DNA of 58,674 nucleotides from Marmoricola sp. Lineage in GTDB: Bacteria > Actinomycetota > Actinomycetes > Propionibacteriales > Nocardioidaceae. How positions within the stretch are numbered: position 1 is the stretch's first letter; the number at the start of each line of letters is the position of its first letter. The notes under the pieces are model-generated. The model was given only the letters and a program-made list of their open reading frames with translations. It did not search any database and was not told where the DNA came from. The DNA lies in NCBI GenBank assembly GCA_025964795.1, contig JAOPYC010000084.1, forward strand, positions 1 to 58,674, in the 5' to 3' direction. The position numbers and the translations under genes are program-made. Of this stretch, positions 49,587-57,886 are shown piece by piece.

Positions 49587-50342
49587 TCAGCGGGTGGCGC
49601 CGATGGCCCGCAGGAGCCCGTCCGGGCCGGTGCGGGTGGCCTGCCTGCGGCTCAGGCCGCGGCCGTACTCCACCGTGACGGCCACGCCGGGGAAGGCCGC
49701 GTTGAACCACTCGGTCATCGTGCCGTGGCAGACCGAGGAGCAGTTGAACGACTTCACCGGCAGGCGCAGGCCGCGGTGCAGCCGCCGGACGAACGCGGCG
49801 CCCTTCCTCCCTGCGCGGCCGACTCCCCTCAGCGGCTGGTGGAAGCTGATCACGTAGGCGGGACGCACCGCTTTGAGGAAGCCCATCACCGCCTGGGTCT
49901 CCGGCTCGGACGCCGGGCGCGAGCCCGAGTCGTAGGAGCCGCTCAGGTGGACCCAGCTGCGCGGCCAGTTGCGGTTCAGGTCGACCCCGTGGGCGTTCTG
50001 CCGCCGGTGGTGGGCCACGCCGTCGGGGTTGTACGTCGGCACCACCCAGACGTCCGCCCCCCGGATGGGCCGGCCGTCCCGCAGGCCGTAGAGGATCCGC
50101 GACGGTCCGGGCTCGTTGCCGTGCATCGCCGCGAGCACGACCACCTTGCGGGTCGACCTCGGGTCGCCGAGTCGCCAGGCCACGATGGTGCGACCCTGCA
50201 CCGACTTCCCGATGGCCCGCACCTCGACGACGGCCGGGCCGGAGGTGGCCGCCTCGGAGACGACGGGCGCGGCCGCGGTGAGAAGCAGCACGGGCAGCAG
50301 CAGGGCGGCCAGCTTCAGGGAGCGGGCCCGGGGCCGGATCAT
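49587..50342 (-). CDS. Secreted M14-type zinc carboxypeptidase
   Basis: A 251-residue exported protein. Residues 1-32 form a signal peptide ending in SEA. Zinc and substrate residues are visible: MHGNEPG (about 73-79, the H-x-x-E pair), VDLNRNWP (about 120), SFHQP (about 167, the third His) and VEYGRG (about 225, catalytic Glu). It probably trims a peptidoglycan peptide or free peptide; the substrate is not shown. The ATG overlaps the DivIVA-like gene stop by four bases. Confidence 0.88.
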   Translation of the reverse strand: MIRPRARSLKLAALLLPVLLLTAAAPVVSEAATSGPAVVEVRAIGKSVQGRTIVAWRLGDPRSTRKVVVLAAMHGNEPGPSRILYGLRDGRPIRGADVWVVPTYNPDGVAHHRRQNAHGVDLNRNWPRSWVHLSGSYDSGSRPASEPETQAVMGFLKAVRPAYVISFHQPLRGVGRAGRKGAAFVRRLHRGLRLPVKSFNCSSVCHGTMTEWFNAAFPGVAVTVEYGRGLSRRQATRTGPDGLLRAIGATR

Positions 50343-50617
50343 GGGCGTCGGTCTGCCCGACGGGGCGGCGATCCGCCTTCGTCCAGCTGGGCAGCGAGAC
50401 GCTCCAGGAGGGCGTCCACCTCGCTGGTCCGGTAGCCGCGCAGCGCCGTGTTGAACCGCAGCGCGCGCAGGTCTGCAGCCGTGACGGGGCCGTCGGCCGG
50501 GAGCCGCACGTCCGCGCGGTCGTCGTACGCCGGGGCCAGGGAGTCGCCCCGACCGGAGGCCACGACCGCGGCCGCCCCGATGACGAGCACGATCAGCACC
50601 GCGAAGAACCAGGTCAT
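50339..50617 (-). CDS. DivIVA-domain-containing small membrane protein
   Basis: A 92-residue protein: one membrane segment (about 3-20) followed by ALRGYRTSEVDALLERLAAQ, the short DivIVA-like helix found in such proteins. It may link to cell division or polar growth. It overlaps both neighbours (TGATG with the LOG gene, ATGA with the M14 gene), so the four genes dapE-LOG-DivIVA-M14 form one operon. Confidence 0.82.
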   Translation of the reverse strand: MTWFFAVLIVLVIGAAAVVASGRGDSLAPAYDDRADVRLPADGPVTAADLRALRFNTALRGYRTSEVDALLERLAAQLDEGGSPPRRADRRP

Positions 50618-51363
50618 CAGTCGGTGACCCCCTTGATCATCATCGCGACCGCCTCATCGACGTCGTCGGTCACCGCGAGCATGTCTAGGTCGGCCTGGCT
50701 GATCTTGCCGTCCGCGAGGACGGTGTCCCTCAGCCACGCCAGCAGCCCCGACCAGTAGTCCGACCCGACCAGCACCACCGGGAACGAGGTCACCTTCTGC
50801 GTCTGGACCAGGGTGAGCGCCTCGAAGAGCTCGTCGAAGGTGCCCAGGCCACCCGGCAGGACGACGAACCCGAGGCAGTACTTCACGAACATCGTCTTGC
50901 GGGCGAAGAAGTAGCGGAAGTTCACGCCCACGTCGACCCACTCGTTGAGGCCGGACTCGAAGGGCAGCTCGATGCCGAGCCCGACGCTGACGCCACCGGC
51001 CTCGGAGGCGCCCTTGTTGGCCGCCTCCATCGCCCCCGGCCCGCCGCCGGTGATCACGGCGAAGCCGGCGTCGACCAGGCGACGACCGAGCTCCTCGGAC
51101 TTCGCGTAGAACGGGTCCTCCGGCTTGGTCCGCGCCGAGCCGAAGACGCCGATCGCCGGTCCCAGCTCGGCCAGCGACCCGAACCCCTCGACGAACTCCG
51201 ACTGGATCCGCAGCACGCGCCACGGGTCGGTGTGCACCCAGTCGCTGGGCCCGCGGGAGTCGAGCAGCCGCTGGTCGGTGGTGGAGCGGTCGACCTGCGA
51301 GCCGCGCAGCACCGTGGGGCCCTTGTGCTTCTCCCCTCGCGGCTTCTCGTCCTTGCCGCTCAC
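50617..51363 (-). CDS. LOG-family (TIGR00730) phosphoribohydrolase
   Basis: A 248-residue Rossmann-fold protein with the LOG signature PGGLGTFDE (about 168-176) and the conserved SARTKPEDPFY (about 76-86). LOG proteins release the base from nucleoside monophosphates (cytokinin activation in plants); the bacterial role is less clear. The GTG at 51363 overlaps the dapE stop (GTGA). Rv1205-type homologues are known nearby in mycobacteria. Confidence 0.9.
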   Translation of the reverse strand: MSGKDEKPRGEKHKGPTVLRGSQVDRSTTDQRLLDSRGPSDWVHTDPWRVLRIQSEFVEGFGSLAELGPAIGVFGSARTKPEDPFYAKSEELGRRLVDAGFAVITGGGPGAMEAANKGASEAGGVSVGLGIELPFESGLNEWVDVGVNFRYFFARKTMFVKYCLGFVVLPGGLGTFDELFEALTLVQTQKVTSFPVVLVGSDYWSGLLAWLRDTVLADGKISQADLDMLAVTDDVDEAVAMMIKGVTD

Positions 51364-52424
51364 TCGTCGGCCCCCAGCCACGTGCGCAGCGTCGCCTCGC
51401 ACGAGCGCAGCTGCTCGATCGGCACGAACTCCTCCTGCTTGTGCGCCAGCATCGGGTCTCCCGGGCCGTAGTTCACCGCGGGGATCCCCAGGCCGGTGAA
51501 GCGCGCGACGTCCGTCCAGCCGAACTTCGGGTTGACGGTGCCGCCGACAGCCTCGACGAAGGCCTTGGCAGCGGGCGTACCGAGGCCGGGCAGCGCTCCG
51601 GGAGCCGAGTCCGTCACCTCGACCTCGAAGCCGTCGAAGAACTCCTTGACGAACACCAGCGCATCGGCCTCCGAGGTGTCCGGGGCGAACCGGTAGTTCA
51701 CGGTGACCACGCACTCATCGGGGAGCACGTTGGTGGCCACGCCCCCGCTGATCAGCACCGCGTTCAGGCCCTCGTGGTACTCCAGGCCGTCGATGACCGG
51801 CTTGCGGGCGTCGTACTCCCCGAGGCGGCGGAGGATCTCGGCCGCCCCGTGGATCGCGTTGACACCGCGCCAGGCCCGCGCCGAGTGGGCCCGCTCGCCG
51901 CGCGCCGTGACCTGCACGCGCAGCGTGCCCTGGCAGCCGGCCTCGACCACGGCGTCGCTGGGCTCCATCAGGATCGCGAAGTCGGCCTCGACCAGGTCGG
52001 GTCGCTGGGTGGCCACGATGCCGAGCCCGTTGTAGACGTCGTCGATCTCCTCGGCCTCGTAGAACACGAAGGTGACGTCGCGGTTGGGCTCCGGCAGCGT
52101 CTGGGCCAGCCGCAGCGCGACCGCGACCCCGCCCTTCATGTCGCAGGTGCCGAGGCCGTGCAGCTTGTCGCCGTCGTTGCGCACCGGCAGGTTGTGGTTC
52201 AGCGGCACCGTGTCGATGTGCCCCGCGATGACCACGCGCTCGGGCCGGCCGAGGTCGGTCCGCGCCACCAGCGAGTGCCCGATCCGGGTCACCTCGAGGT
52301 GCGGGATCGCCGTCAGCGCCACCTCGATCGCGTCCGCCAGGACCTCCTCGTGCTGGCTCACCGACTCGATGTCGACCAGTGCTTCGGTCAGCGCGACCAC
52401 GTCTGCGTTGAGGTCCAGGGACAT
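51360..52424 (-). CDS. dapE: Succinyl-diaminopimelate desuccinylase
   Basis: A 354-residue M20-fold hydrolase. Metal ligands are seen in GHIDTVP (about 66-72) and the GTCDMKGG segment (about 91-98), with the catalytic-base pair EAEEID (about 122-127). It makes L,L-diaminopimelate for lysine and peptidoglycan. Length matches Mtb DapE (354). ATG 52424 was chosen; ATG 52433 is possible. It is the first gene of the operon. Confidence 0.9.
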   Translation of the reverse strand: MSLDLNADVVALTEALVDIESVSQHEEVLADAIEVALTAIPHLEVTRIGHSLVARTDLGRPERVVIAGHIDTVPLNHNLPVRNDGDKLHGLGTCDMKGGVAVALRLAQTLPEPNRDVTFVFYEAEEIDDVYNGLGIVATQRPDLVEADFAILMEPSDAVVEAGCQGTLRVQVTARGERAHSARAWRGVNAIHGAAEILRRLGEYDARKPVIDGLEYHEGLNAVLISGGVATNVLPDECVVTVNYRFAPDTSEADALVFVKEFFDGFEVEVTDSAPGALPGLGTPAAKAFVEAVGGTVNPKFGWTDVARFTGLGIPAVNYGPGDPMLAHKQEEFVPIEQLRSCEATLRTWLGADE

Positions 52425-52485
52425 GCCCGTCATCTTGTCATCCGCCCCCGCGCGGCCCACCCCAAAGGCCGAACCCCGCCGTGGT

Positions 52486-52521
52486 GGTTGAGGAACGAGC
52501 GTCAGTGAGTGTCCTCGAACC
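52486..52521. repeat. REP-like palindrome GGTT...AACC
   Basis: GGTTGAGGAACGAGCGTCAG then TGAGTGTCCTCGAACC: an imperfect palindrome of the type I recall as common between genes in Nocardioides-like genomes. It lies in the gap 52434-52651, upstream of dapE and downstream of the papain-fold gene; no gene is seen in that gap. Confidence 0.6.
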
Positions 52522-52605
52522 GGGTGAGCGGACCAGCCTGACACACACGGACGTCGTCTCGGTCAGCAGACGGCGAACTGCCTCCCCCGAGGTGCACCGC
52601 GGCGA

Positions 52606-52634
52606 CCCAGGACATGCGAATGTCGCTGACGGGG
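52606..52634. repeat. Dispersed palindrome, copy 2 (3' of the papain-fold gene)
   Basis: CCCAGGACATGCGAATGTCG then CTGACGGGG, nearly identical to 23736-23765. The inner stem is GACAT-GCGA-ATGTC. It begins 17 nt past the minus-strand stop at 52652. Confidence 0.75.
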
Positions 52635-52651
52635 CGTGCGCTCGCCTTGCC

Positions 52652-53290
52652 TCAGCGGCCGGGGGTGTGGGGCGGGCGGGGGTGGACTCGGATCTCGGCC
52701 GAGAGCGTCGCGCCGTCGAGGAGCTCGAGGTCGTCGCCGGACCAGAACATCCCCGGGTCGTAGTAGTTGGTCGGGCGGTCGGAGCCGAGCAGCCCCATGG
52801 CGGCGTACGTCGCGGCGACGACCTCGGCGCAGTAGGTCTCCTCCACGCTGGCCGCCCGGCGCAGGCGACCCCGGGCCCACCGGGCGGCAAGCGCGGCGGT
52901 GGCCGGGAACGGGGTGCCGTCGAGGCGGGCGATCGTGGTGAGCACGGCGGCCTCGCGCTCCGGGGTGACCTCGGCGTCGAGCTGGCGCAGCCACGGCTGC
53001 TGGCCGTAGCGGCCCGACCACTGCAGCACCGCCGCACGCAGGTCATGGAGCTGTACGCCGCGGTGGTGGCTGCCGCTCCACACGTCGATCAGTCCCTTGC
53101 CGAGCTCGGCGTGCCACATCAGCGGGGGGAGGTCGTCGAGGACGACGGCCATGCCGACGTGGTTGACCGGCGCGTTGGTGAGCGCGCGGATCGTGCGGTC
53201 GGCAGCCGAGTCACCACGGAACAGCCACAGGTCGCCGGTCCGGGTGAGGTCGACGGCCTCGTCGAGACTGATCGCACTCTCACCGCTCAT
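52652..53290 (-). CDS. Permuted papain-like (YiiX/C92-type) protein
   Basis: A 212-residue protein that fits the circularly permuted papain fold: the His in NHVGM (about 40) and the Cys in EETYCAEVVA (about 160-169) are placed as in YiiX/NlpC-like families. It could be an amidase or thioesterase. No signal peptide is clear. ATG 53290. It is divergent from the small membrane gene with 17 bp between starts. Confidence 0.7.
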   Translation of the reverse strand: MSGESAISLDEAVDLTRTGDLWLFRGDSAADRTIRALTNAPVNHVGMAVVLDDLPPLMWHAELGKGLIDVWSGSHHRGVQLHDLRAAVLQWSGRYGQQPWLRQLDAEVTPEREAAVLTTIARLDGTPFPATAALAARWARGRLRRAASVEETYCAEVVAATYAAMGLLGSDRPTNYYDPGMFWSGDDLELLDGATLSAEIRVHPRPPHTPGR

Positions 53291-53307
53291 CGTGGGATTC
53301 TCTCCTC

Positions 53308-53493
53308 GTGAAGATCTGGAAAGCACTGGGACTCGCCGGGCTCGCCGGGGTGGCGGCCACCGGCGCCGTGATCGCCCGCGACCAGCGCAAGCGGTCCGAC
53401 CTCACGCCGGAGGAGATCAAGGACCGCCTGCACCAGCGGCTCGGCGGCGACAGCGGCGACCGGTCGGACGTCTCCGGCACCTCAGCCCCCTAG
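53308..53493 (+). CDS. Small membrane-anchored protein
   Basis: A 61-residue protein starting MKIWKALGLAGLAGVAATGA, so one hydrophobic helix, then a charged tail with LTPEEIKDRLHQRLG. No family recognised. The GTG at 53308 is 17 bp from the divergent start. Its 3' end overlaps the hydrolase remnant. Confidence 0.6.
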   Translation: MKIWKALGLAGLAGVAATGAVIARDQRKRSDLTPEEIKDRLHQRLGGDSGDRSDVSGTSAP

Positions 53494-53620
53494 CTGCCGC
53501 CGCAGGAATCGCACTGTGCGCTCCATCGAGAGCAGCCACTGCGGCCCGAAGGCGTGCTGCTCGCCCGGGTAGATCTCCAGCCGCGAGTCGACGCCGGCCC
53601 GCTGCAGCAGCCGCGGGCGT
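53482..53620 (-). pseudogene. 3' remnant of an S9/prolyl-oligopeptidase-type hydrolase
   Basis: On the minus strand the frame reads LLQRAGVDSRLEIYPGEQHA then FGPQWLLSMERTVRFLRR and a TGA at 53482-53484. This is the typical C-terminal end of an alpha/beta-hydrolase with the catalytic His (GEQHAF). Nothing upstream continues it, and the frame is lost within about 40 codons. The rest of the gene has been deleted. The block 53621-53773 shows no gene. Confidence 0.6.
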
Positions 53621-53773
53621 CCCGTGCCGGCGGTACGTCGCGGTCCGGGTCGCGGAGGGTCGCGTCGAGGAGCCGGTCATCACCAGTCGTCGCAGCACGT
53701 CGTCTCCTCCAGGGGAGCCGGGTCCATGATGACCCACGCCCCAACCGGGCGGGAGCGCGCTGCGCAGCGGCCC

Positions 53774-54178
53774 CTAGCCCCGGCCCTCGCCCCGATAGCT
53801 GCCGAAGGACCACTGGTTGCCCTCGGGGTCGCGCAGCCCGAACTCCCAGCCGCCGAAGTCGGGCTCGTTCAGCTCCCGGGTGATGGTGGCGCCCGCCCGC
53901 ACGGCGCGGTCGTGCACGGCGCGCGGGTCGGCGGTGACGACGTAGAAGCCGGCGCCGCCCGGTGGCAGGCTCCAACCCTCGGGCTTGTGGCTGCCGAACA
54001 TCACGCCTCCCCCCTCGGGCCAGTCGAGCTGGGCGTGGTGGACGGTGGCCGGGTCGTCGTCGGCGGCGTACACCGCGGTGCGCTCGAAGCCGATCGCGAC
54101 CAGGAAATCGATCATCGCCCGTGCGTCGCGGGCCTGGAAGGTGCCCCAGACGGTGGGGGCGGGTGCTGGGTTGCTCAT
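53774..54178 (-). CDS. VOC/glyoxalase-fold protein
   Basis: A 134-residue vicinal-oxygen-chelate domain (starting PTVWGTFQARDARAMIDFLV, later FGLRDPEGNQWSFGSY). VOC proteins bind metals for isomerase, dioxygenase or resistance roles; none can be chosen. ATG 54178. The 148 bp upstream (54179-54326) contain no clear gene. Confidence 0.82.
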   Translation of the reverse strand: MSNPAPAPTVWGTFQARDARAMIDFLVAIGFERTAVYAADDDPATVHHAQLDWPEGGGVMFGSHKPEGWSLPPGGAGFYVVTADPRAVHDRAVRAGATITRELNEPDFGGWEFGLRDPEGNQWSFGSYRGEGRG

Positions 54179-54326
54179 GCCGTCAGTCTGGCCGGTTGCG
54201 GTGACCGCCGTCTTGGATGTTCCTGCGCTCCTCGGCCAGGTGGTCGCCCCCCTCGGCCAGCAGGCGGAGACCACCGCGCCGGGCAGCAGGTCGCTGCGGT
54301 GCCGGTAGTGATCGGTCGAGACCCGG

Positions 54327-54893
54327 TCACCGTACGTCCGTCGGGGCGTCCACGTCCCGTCCCGTCGCCAGGTCGCCGCACTCCACCAGGTCGACCGTGT
54401 GCCGGGAGAGATAGGCCCGTGCTCCCTGGTCGCCGTGGGCCTCGGCGGCCACGCCCGCCCAGTGCTCACGGCCGATCACCACAGGGTGGCCAGGTGTCCC
54501 GTCGTACGCCGCCCGGGCGAGGGTCGTCGCCGTGACGGGGAGCCCCACCAGTCGTCGTACGACCCGGGGGCCGACGTCGGGCAGGTCCACCAGCGTCAGC
54601 AGCAAGGCGAGGTCGTCGCTCGCCGCCACCGCCGAGAGCCCGGCCCGCAGGGAGGCCCCCATCCCCTCCGCCCAGCGCTCGGCGACCACGACCTCGACGT
54701 CCTGGCCCGCGAGCAGGGAGCCCGCCTCGTCGGCGGCGGCGCCGAGCACCACGGTGACCCGGTCACAGCCCCCTTCCCGGAGGGCCGTCACCGACCTCAG
54801 CAGCCAGGAGGTGCCGTCCGCGTCGCGGACGAGGGCCTTCGGCGCCCCCATGCGTCGGCCGGCTCCGGCAGCGAGGAGGAGTCCGTGCACCAT
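54327..54893 (-). CDS. MobA-like nucleotidyltransferase
   Basis: A 188-residue GT-A-fold protein beginning GLLLAAGAGRRMGAPKALV (the GxGxRMGxPK signature) with LVDLPDVGP for the metal aspartate and a PGHPVVIGREHW end. It resembles MocA/MobA-type molybdopterin-cofactor nucleotidyltransferases; the exact cofactor is uncertain. ATG 54893. Divergent from alkB. Confidence 0.82.
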   Translation of the reverse strand: MVHGLLLAAGAGRRMGAPKALVRDADGTSWLLRSVTALREGGCDRVTVVLGAAADEAGSLLAGQDVEVVVAERWAEGMGASLRAGLSAVAASDDLALLLTLVDLPDVGPRVVRRLVGLPVTATTLARAAYDGTPGHPVVIGREHWAGVAAEAHGDQGARAYLSRHTVDLVECGDLATGRDVDAPTDVR

Positions 54894-54971
54894 CCGAGCA
54901 CCCTTGCACGCCCTCGACCCAAGGGCGAGATCTCGGGCCGAGGGGGCGACCTGCCAGCCGAAGAGCACTAG

Positions 54972-54999
54972 AACACCCGTTCGAACGACTGCTAGGATC
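54972..54999 (+). promoter_or_regulatory. LexA-type SOS box and leaderless -10 of alkB
   Basis: GAAC-ACCC-GTTC (54972-54983) matches the Gram-positive/actinobacterial SOS core GAAC-N4-GTTC. TAGGAT (54994-54999) stands exactly 7 nt before the ATG at 55007. A LexA dimer on the box would cover the -35 region, so SOS induction of alkB is likely. Confidence 0.75.
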
Positions 55000-55006
55000 G
55001 ACGGCA

Positions 55007-55647
55007 TGTCGGTGGACTTCCAGCCCTCGCTCCTCGACGCCGTCCCGGACGGCGGCGGACACGTGGGCGTGGGACCCCTCGCGGGACGGATTCAGCGCAC
55101 CGAGCTCAGCCGCGGCGCCTGGGTGGACACCCTGCCGGGCTGGTTCGAGGGTGCCGACGAGGTGTTCGCCGAGCTGCTCGAGGCCGTCCCCTGGCGGGCC
55201 GAGCAGCGGCCGATGTACGACAACGTCGTCGACGTCCCCCGCCTGCTGCACCACTACGGGGTCGGCGACGAGCTCCCCCACCCGGCCCTGACCGAGGCCC
55301 GCGAGGCGCTGGACGCGCACTACCGCCCCGAGCTCGGGGAGCCGTTCGTCACCGCCGGGTGCTGCTACTACCGCGACGGGCAGGACTCGGTGGCCTGGCA
55401 CGGCGACAACATCGGCCGCGGTCGGATGCACGACACCATGGTGGCGATCGTGTCCTTCGGCTCGCCGCGCAAGCTGCAGCTGCGCCCCGTGGGCGGCCAC
55501 ACCGAGATGACCCATGCGCTCGGCCACGGCGACCTGATCGTGATGGGCGGGTCCTGCCAGCGCACGTGGGAGCACGCCGTGCCCAAGACCTCCCGGCCCG
55601 TCGGTCCCCGCATCAGCGTCCAGTTCCGCCCCCGCAACGTGTTCTGA
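55007..55647 (+). CDS. alkB: AlkB-type Fe(II)/2-oxoglutarate DNA-repair dioxygenase
   Basis: A 213-residue protein with AWHGDN (about 130-135; metal His and Asp), WEHAVPKT (third His, about 189) and RISVQFRPR (two arginines, about 204-212), the 2-oxoglutarate site. It removes alkyl groups from damaged bases by oxidation. The ATG is placed 7 nt after TAGGAT. It joins ATL, UvrD2 and AdnAB as DNA-repair genes in this window. Confidence 0.9.
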
Positions 55648-55681
55648 GGCCCGGGTTGGCAGCAGCGGCCACACTGGTGCG

Positions 55682-55954
55682 ATGAGCCAGGACGGCACCG
55701 ACGCGAAGCTCGAGCGCACCATCCTGGACCTGCTCGAGCAGCGCGCCCCCACGTCCACCATCTGCCCCTCCGACGCCGCCCGAGCAGTCGGCAGCGAGGA
55801 CGGCTGGCGTGACCTGATGGAGCCGGCGCGTCATGCGGCCCGGCGACTGGTCGAGGCCGGTCAGGTCGAGATCACCCAGGGCGGCAGCGTCGTCGACCTC
55901 GCGACGGCGCGCGGCCCGATCCGGATCCGCCGGGTTCGCCCCGACCCGTCCTGA
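55682..55954 (+). CDS. DUF3253 protein
   Basis: A 90-residue protein matching DUF3253 (ILDLLEQRAPTSTICPSDAA... then MEPARHAARRLVEAGQVEIT), a winged-helix-like family of unknown function. It lies 34 bp after alkB on the same strand, so co-transcription with it is likely. Confidence 0.85.
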   Translation: MSQDGTDAKLERTILDLLEQRAPTSTICPSDAARAVGSEDGWRDLMEPARHAARRLVEAGQVEITQGGSVVDLATARGPIRIRRVRPDPS

Positions 55955-56040
55955 ACCGGTATCCTGCGACCTGCACAGGGGTACGGCGCGTCAGTGGTGG
56001 GGTGGCGCGCGACGTTCGTTCCTCGCACCCGGAGCACCCC

Positions 56041-57291
56041 GTGACCGTCCCCGTCATCACCCCGTCGGCCGCGTCGGCGCGCACGTCCTTCCGCGCCCTG
56101 GTGCGGGCCGTCGACCGCCCGTTCCTGGTCCTCGACGCCGCCGCCCGGCTGCCGACCGCGATGCTGCCGCTGGGCCTGCTGCTGTACGTCGCGGATCGCA
56201 CCGGCTCCTACGCCACCGGTGGTCTCGCCGTCGCGGCGCTCAGCGTCGGCGGTGGTCTCGGCGGCTCCCTCGTCGGGCTGGCCGCCGACCGGTTCGGGCA
56301 GCGGCGGGTCGGTGTCCTGGTCACGCTCGTCCAGGTGCTCGCGGTCGCGGCCTTCCTGGTCCTCGGTCCCGCCGACGTCCTCCCGGTGACCCTGGGCCTC
56401 GCAGCGGTGATCGGGCTGGCCAACCCACAGGCCGGCGCCATGGCTCGCAGCCGCTGGGCCGCGATCGCCCGCGTCCGCGCGGACCGGCGCTCGTTCACCG
56501 CGACGGCGATGGCCTGGGAGGGCACCCTCGACGAGGCCTCCTTCGTCGTCGGGCCGGTGCTGGTCAGCACGGTCGCCGGGGTCACCGAGCCTGCCGTCGG
56601 GCTGCTCCTGGCGCTGGTGCTGGCGGCCGTCTCCCAGGTCGGGTTCGCCCTGCACCCGTCCGCGCTGCCCGGGCACGACCGCACCCGCTCGGCCGAGCAC
56701 GTCCACCGGACCCCGCTCCCGCTCCTGCGCGTCGGCGGCCTGCTGATCGCCATGTCCGCGGTCGGCCTGGTCTTCGGCGCCACCCAGACCGGGGTCGCGG
56801 CCCGGATGGCCGCCGCCGGCACCGAGGAGCTGACCGGCCCCGTGTACGCCGCGATGGGCGTCGGCTCGGCGATCGCCGGCCTGCTGACCACCCGGCTGCC
56901 GCTCGCCTTCCGCCTGGAGGCCCGGATCGCCGCCAGCGGCGCCCTGATCGCGGTGGCCGGCCTGGCCGGCGCCCGTGCCCACGAACCGGGCTTCCTGGCG
57001 CTGACCTGCCTCCTGCTCGGCATCGCGCTGGCCCCGGCCCTAGTCAGCTCCTACGCCCTCGCGGAGCGGGCGGCGCCGCAGGGCTGGGCGACCACCACGA
57101 TGACCATGCTCGGCACCGCCAACGTGGCCGGTGTGGCCGCGGGCGCGGCGGTGGCCGGGCTGCTGGTCGACCGGGCCGCCCCGGGGGCGGCCCTGCTGGT
57201 CGACGCCGGGGCCGGGGTGCTCGTGCTGGCAGCGGGTCTGGTCACCCTCGTGGGGGCGTGCCGCCCGGGTCAGGCCGTCGGGTCCGGCTGA
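56041..57291 (+). CDS. 12-TM major facilitator superfamily transporter
   Basis: A 416-residue MFS protein with about 12 membrane segments and the motif-A region LAADRFGQRRVG (about 80-91). It is probably an exporter; substrate unknown. The GTG at 56041 has GGAG six bases upstream, so it is chosen over the GTG at 56002. Its 3' end overlaps the SRPBCC gene by 22 bp (convergent). Confidence 0.85.
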   Translation: MTVPVITPSAASARTSFRALVRAVDRPFLVLDAAARLPTAMLPLGLLLYVADRTGSYATGGLAVAALSVGGGLGGSLVGLAADRFGQRRVGVLVTLVQVLAVAAFLVLGPADVLPVTLGLAAVIGLANPQAGAMARSRWAAIARVRADRRSFTATAMAWEGTLDEASFVVGPVLVSTVAGVTEPAVGLLLALVLAAVSQVGFALHPSALPGHDRTRSAEHVHRTPLPLLRVGGLLIAMSAVGLVFGATQTGVAARMAAAGTEELTGPVYAAMGVGSAIAGLLTTRLPLAFRLEARIAASGALIAVAGLAGARAHEPGFLALTCLLLGIALAPALVSSYALAERAAPQGWATTTMTMLGTANVAGVAAGAAVAGLLVDRAAPGAALLVDAGAGVLVLAAGLVTLVGACRPGQAVGSG

Positions 57292-57785
57292 CGCTCGAAG
57301 TCGGCCTTCATCGTCGCCAGCGTGCGGGCGATGTTGCGGCGCTGGAAGTCGCAGAACAGCTTGCCGCCGGTGGCCACCTTGTCGAAGGCCGCCGCGGCCC
57401 AGTCGGGCCAGCCCCGACGCAGGTCGGTCCAGGTCTCGGTGACGAGGGTGCCGCCCTCGGTGGGCCTGAAGGTGTACTGCCAGGACGCGATCCTGCCGCG
57501 CAGGATCGGCTTGCCCGGCCCGATCTTGCGTACGTCGAACGCGAACCGTCGGCCCGGCTCCGCGGCGACGACGATGCACTCGGTGTTCCACCGGGCGCGG
57601 CCCCGCTTGTTGGACCCGTCGAAGACCTCCCCCACCTCGAGGGGCCGCCCGATGCTCGACGTGGTCGCACCGGTGTTCTCCGGGCTCCACCGCGCCATCT
57701 GGGTCGGATCGGCGACCTGGTCGTAGATGGTCTGCGCGTCGGCGTCGATCACGACGCTGTCGCTCACCTGCATGTCGCGGGGCAA
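57270..57785 (-). CDS. SRPBCC-fold (polyketide cyclase/START-like) protein
   Basis: A 171-residue protein of the helix-grip fold, with the opening VSDSVVIDADAQTIYDQVAD and a C-terminal helix (FDKVATGGKLFCDFQRRNIA). It may bind a hydrophobic ligand. The TTG at 57785 is chosen because GAGGAG stands five bases before it; ATG 57773 would be a weaker start. Confidence 0.78.
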   Translation of the reverse strand: MPRDMQVSDSVVIDADAQTIYDQVADPTQMARWSPENTGATTSSIGRPLEVGEVFDGSNKRGRARWNTECIVVAAEPGRRFAFDVRKIGPGKPILRGRIASWQYTFRPTEGGTLVTETWTDLRRGWPDWAAAAFDKVATGGKLFCDFQRRNIARTLATMKADFERQPDPTA

Positions 57786-57827
57786 TGGGACTCCTCGATC
57801 GGTCGGGCGCTGGGTCCTACATACCCA

Positions 57828-57857
57828 GATGGGCCCCCGCCGAAGCGAGGGCCCATC
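57828..57857 (-). terminator. groEL terminator
   Basis: GATGGGCCC paired with GGGCCCATC (9 bp), with an inner CGC/GCG pair around CGAA. It lies downstream of the minus-strand groEL stop and upstream of the SRPBCC gene. Confidence 0.7.
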
Positions 57858-57886
57858 CGTGTGTGGTGCGTGTGTGGCAGGACTAC

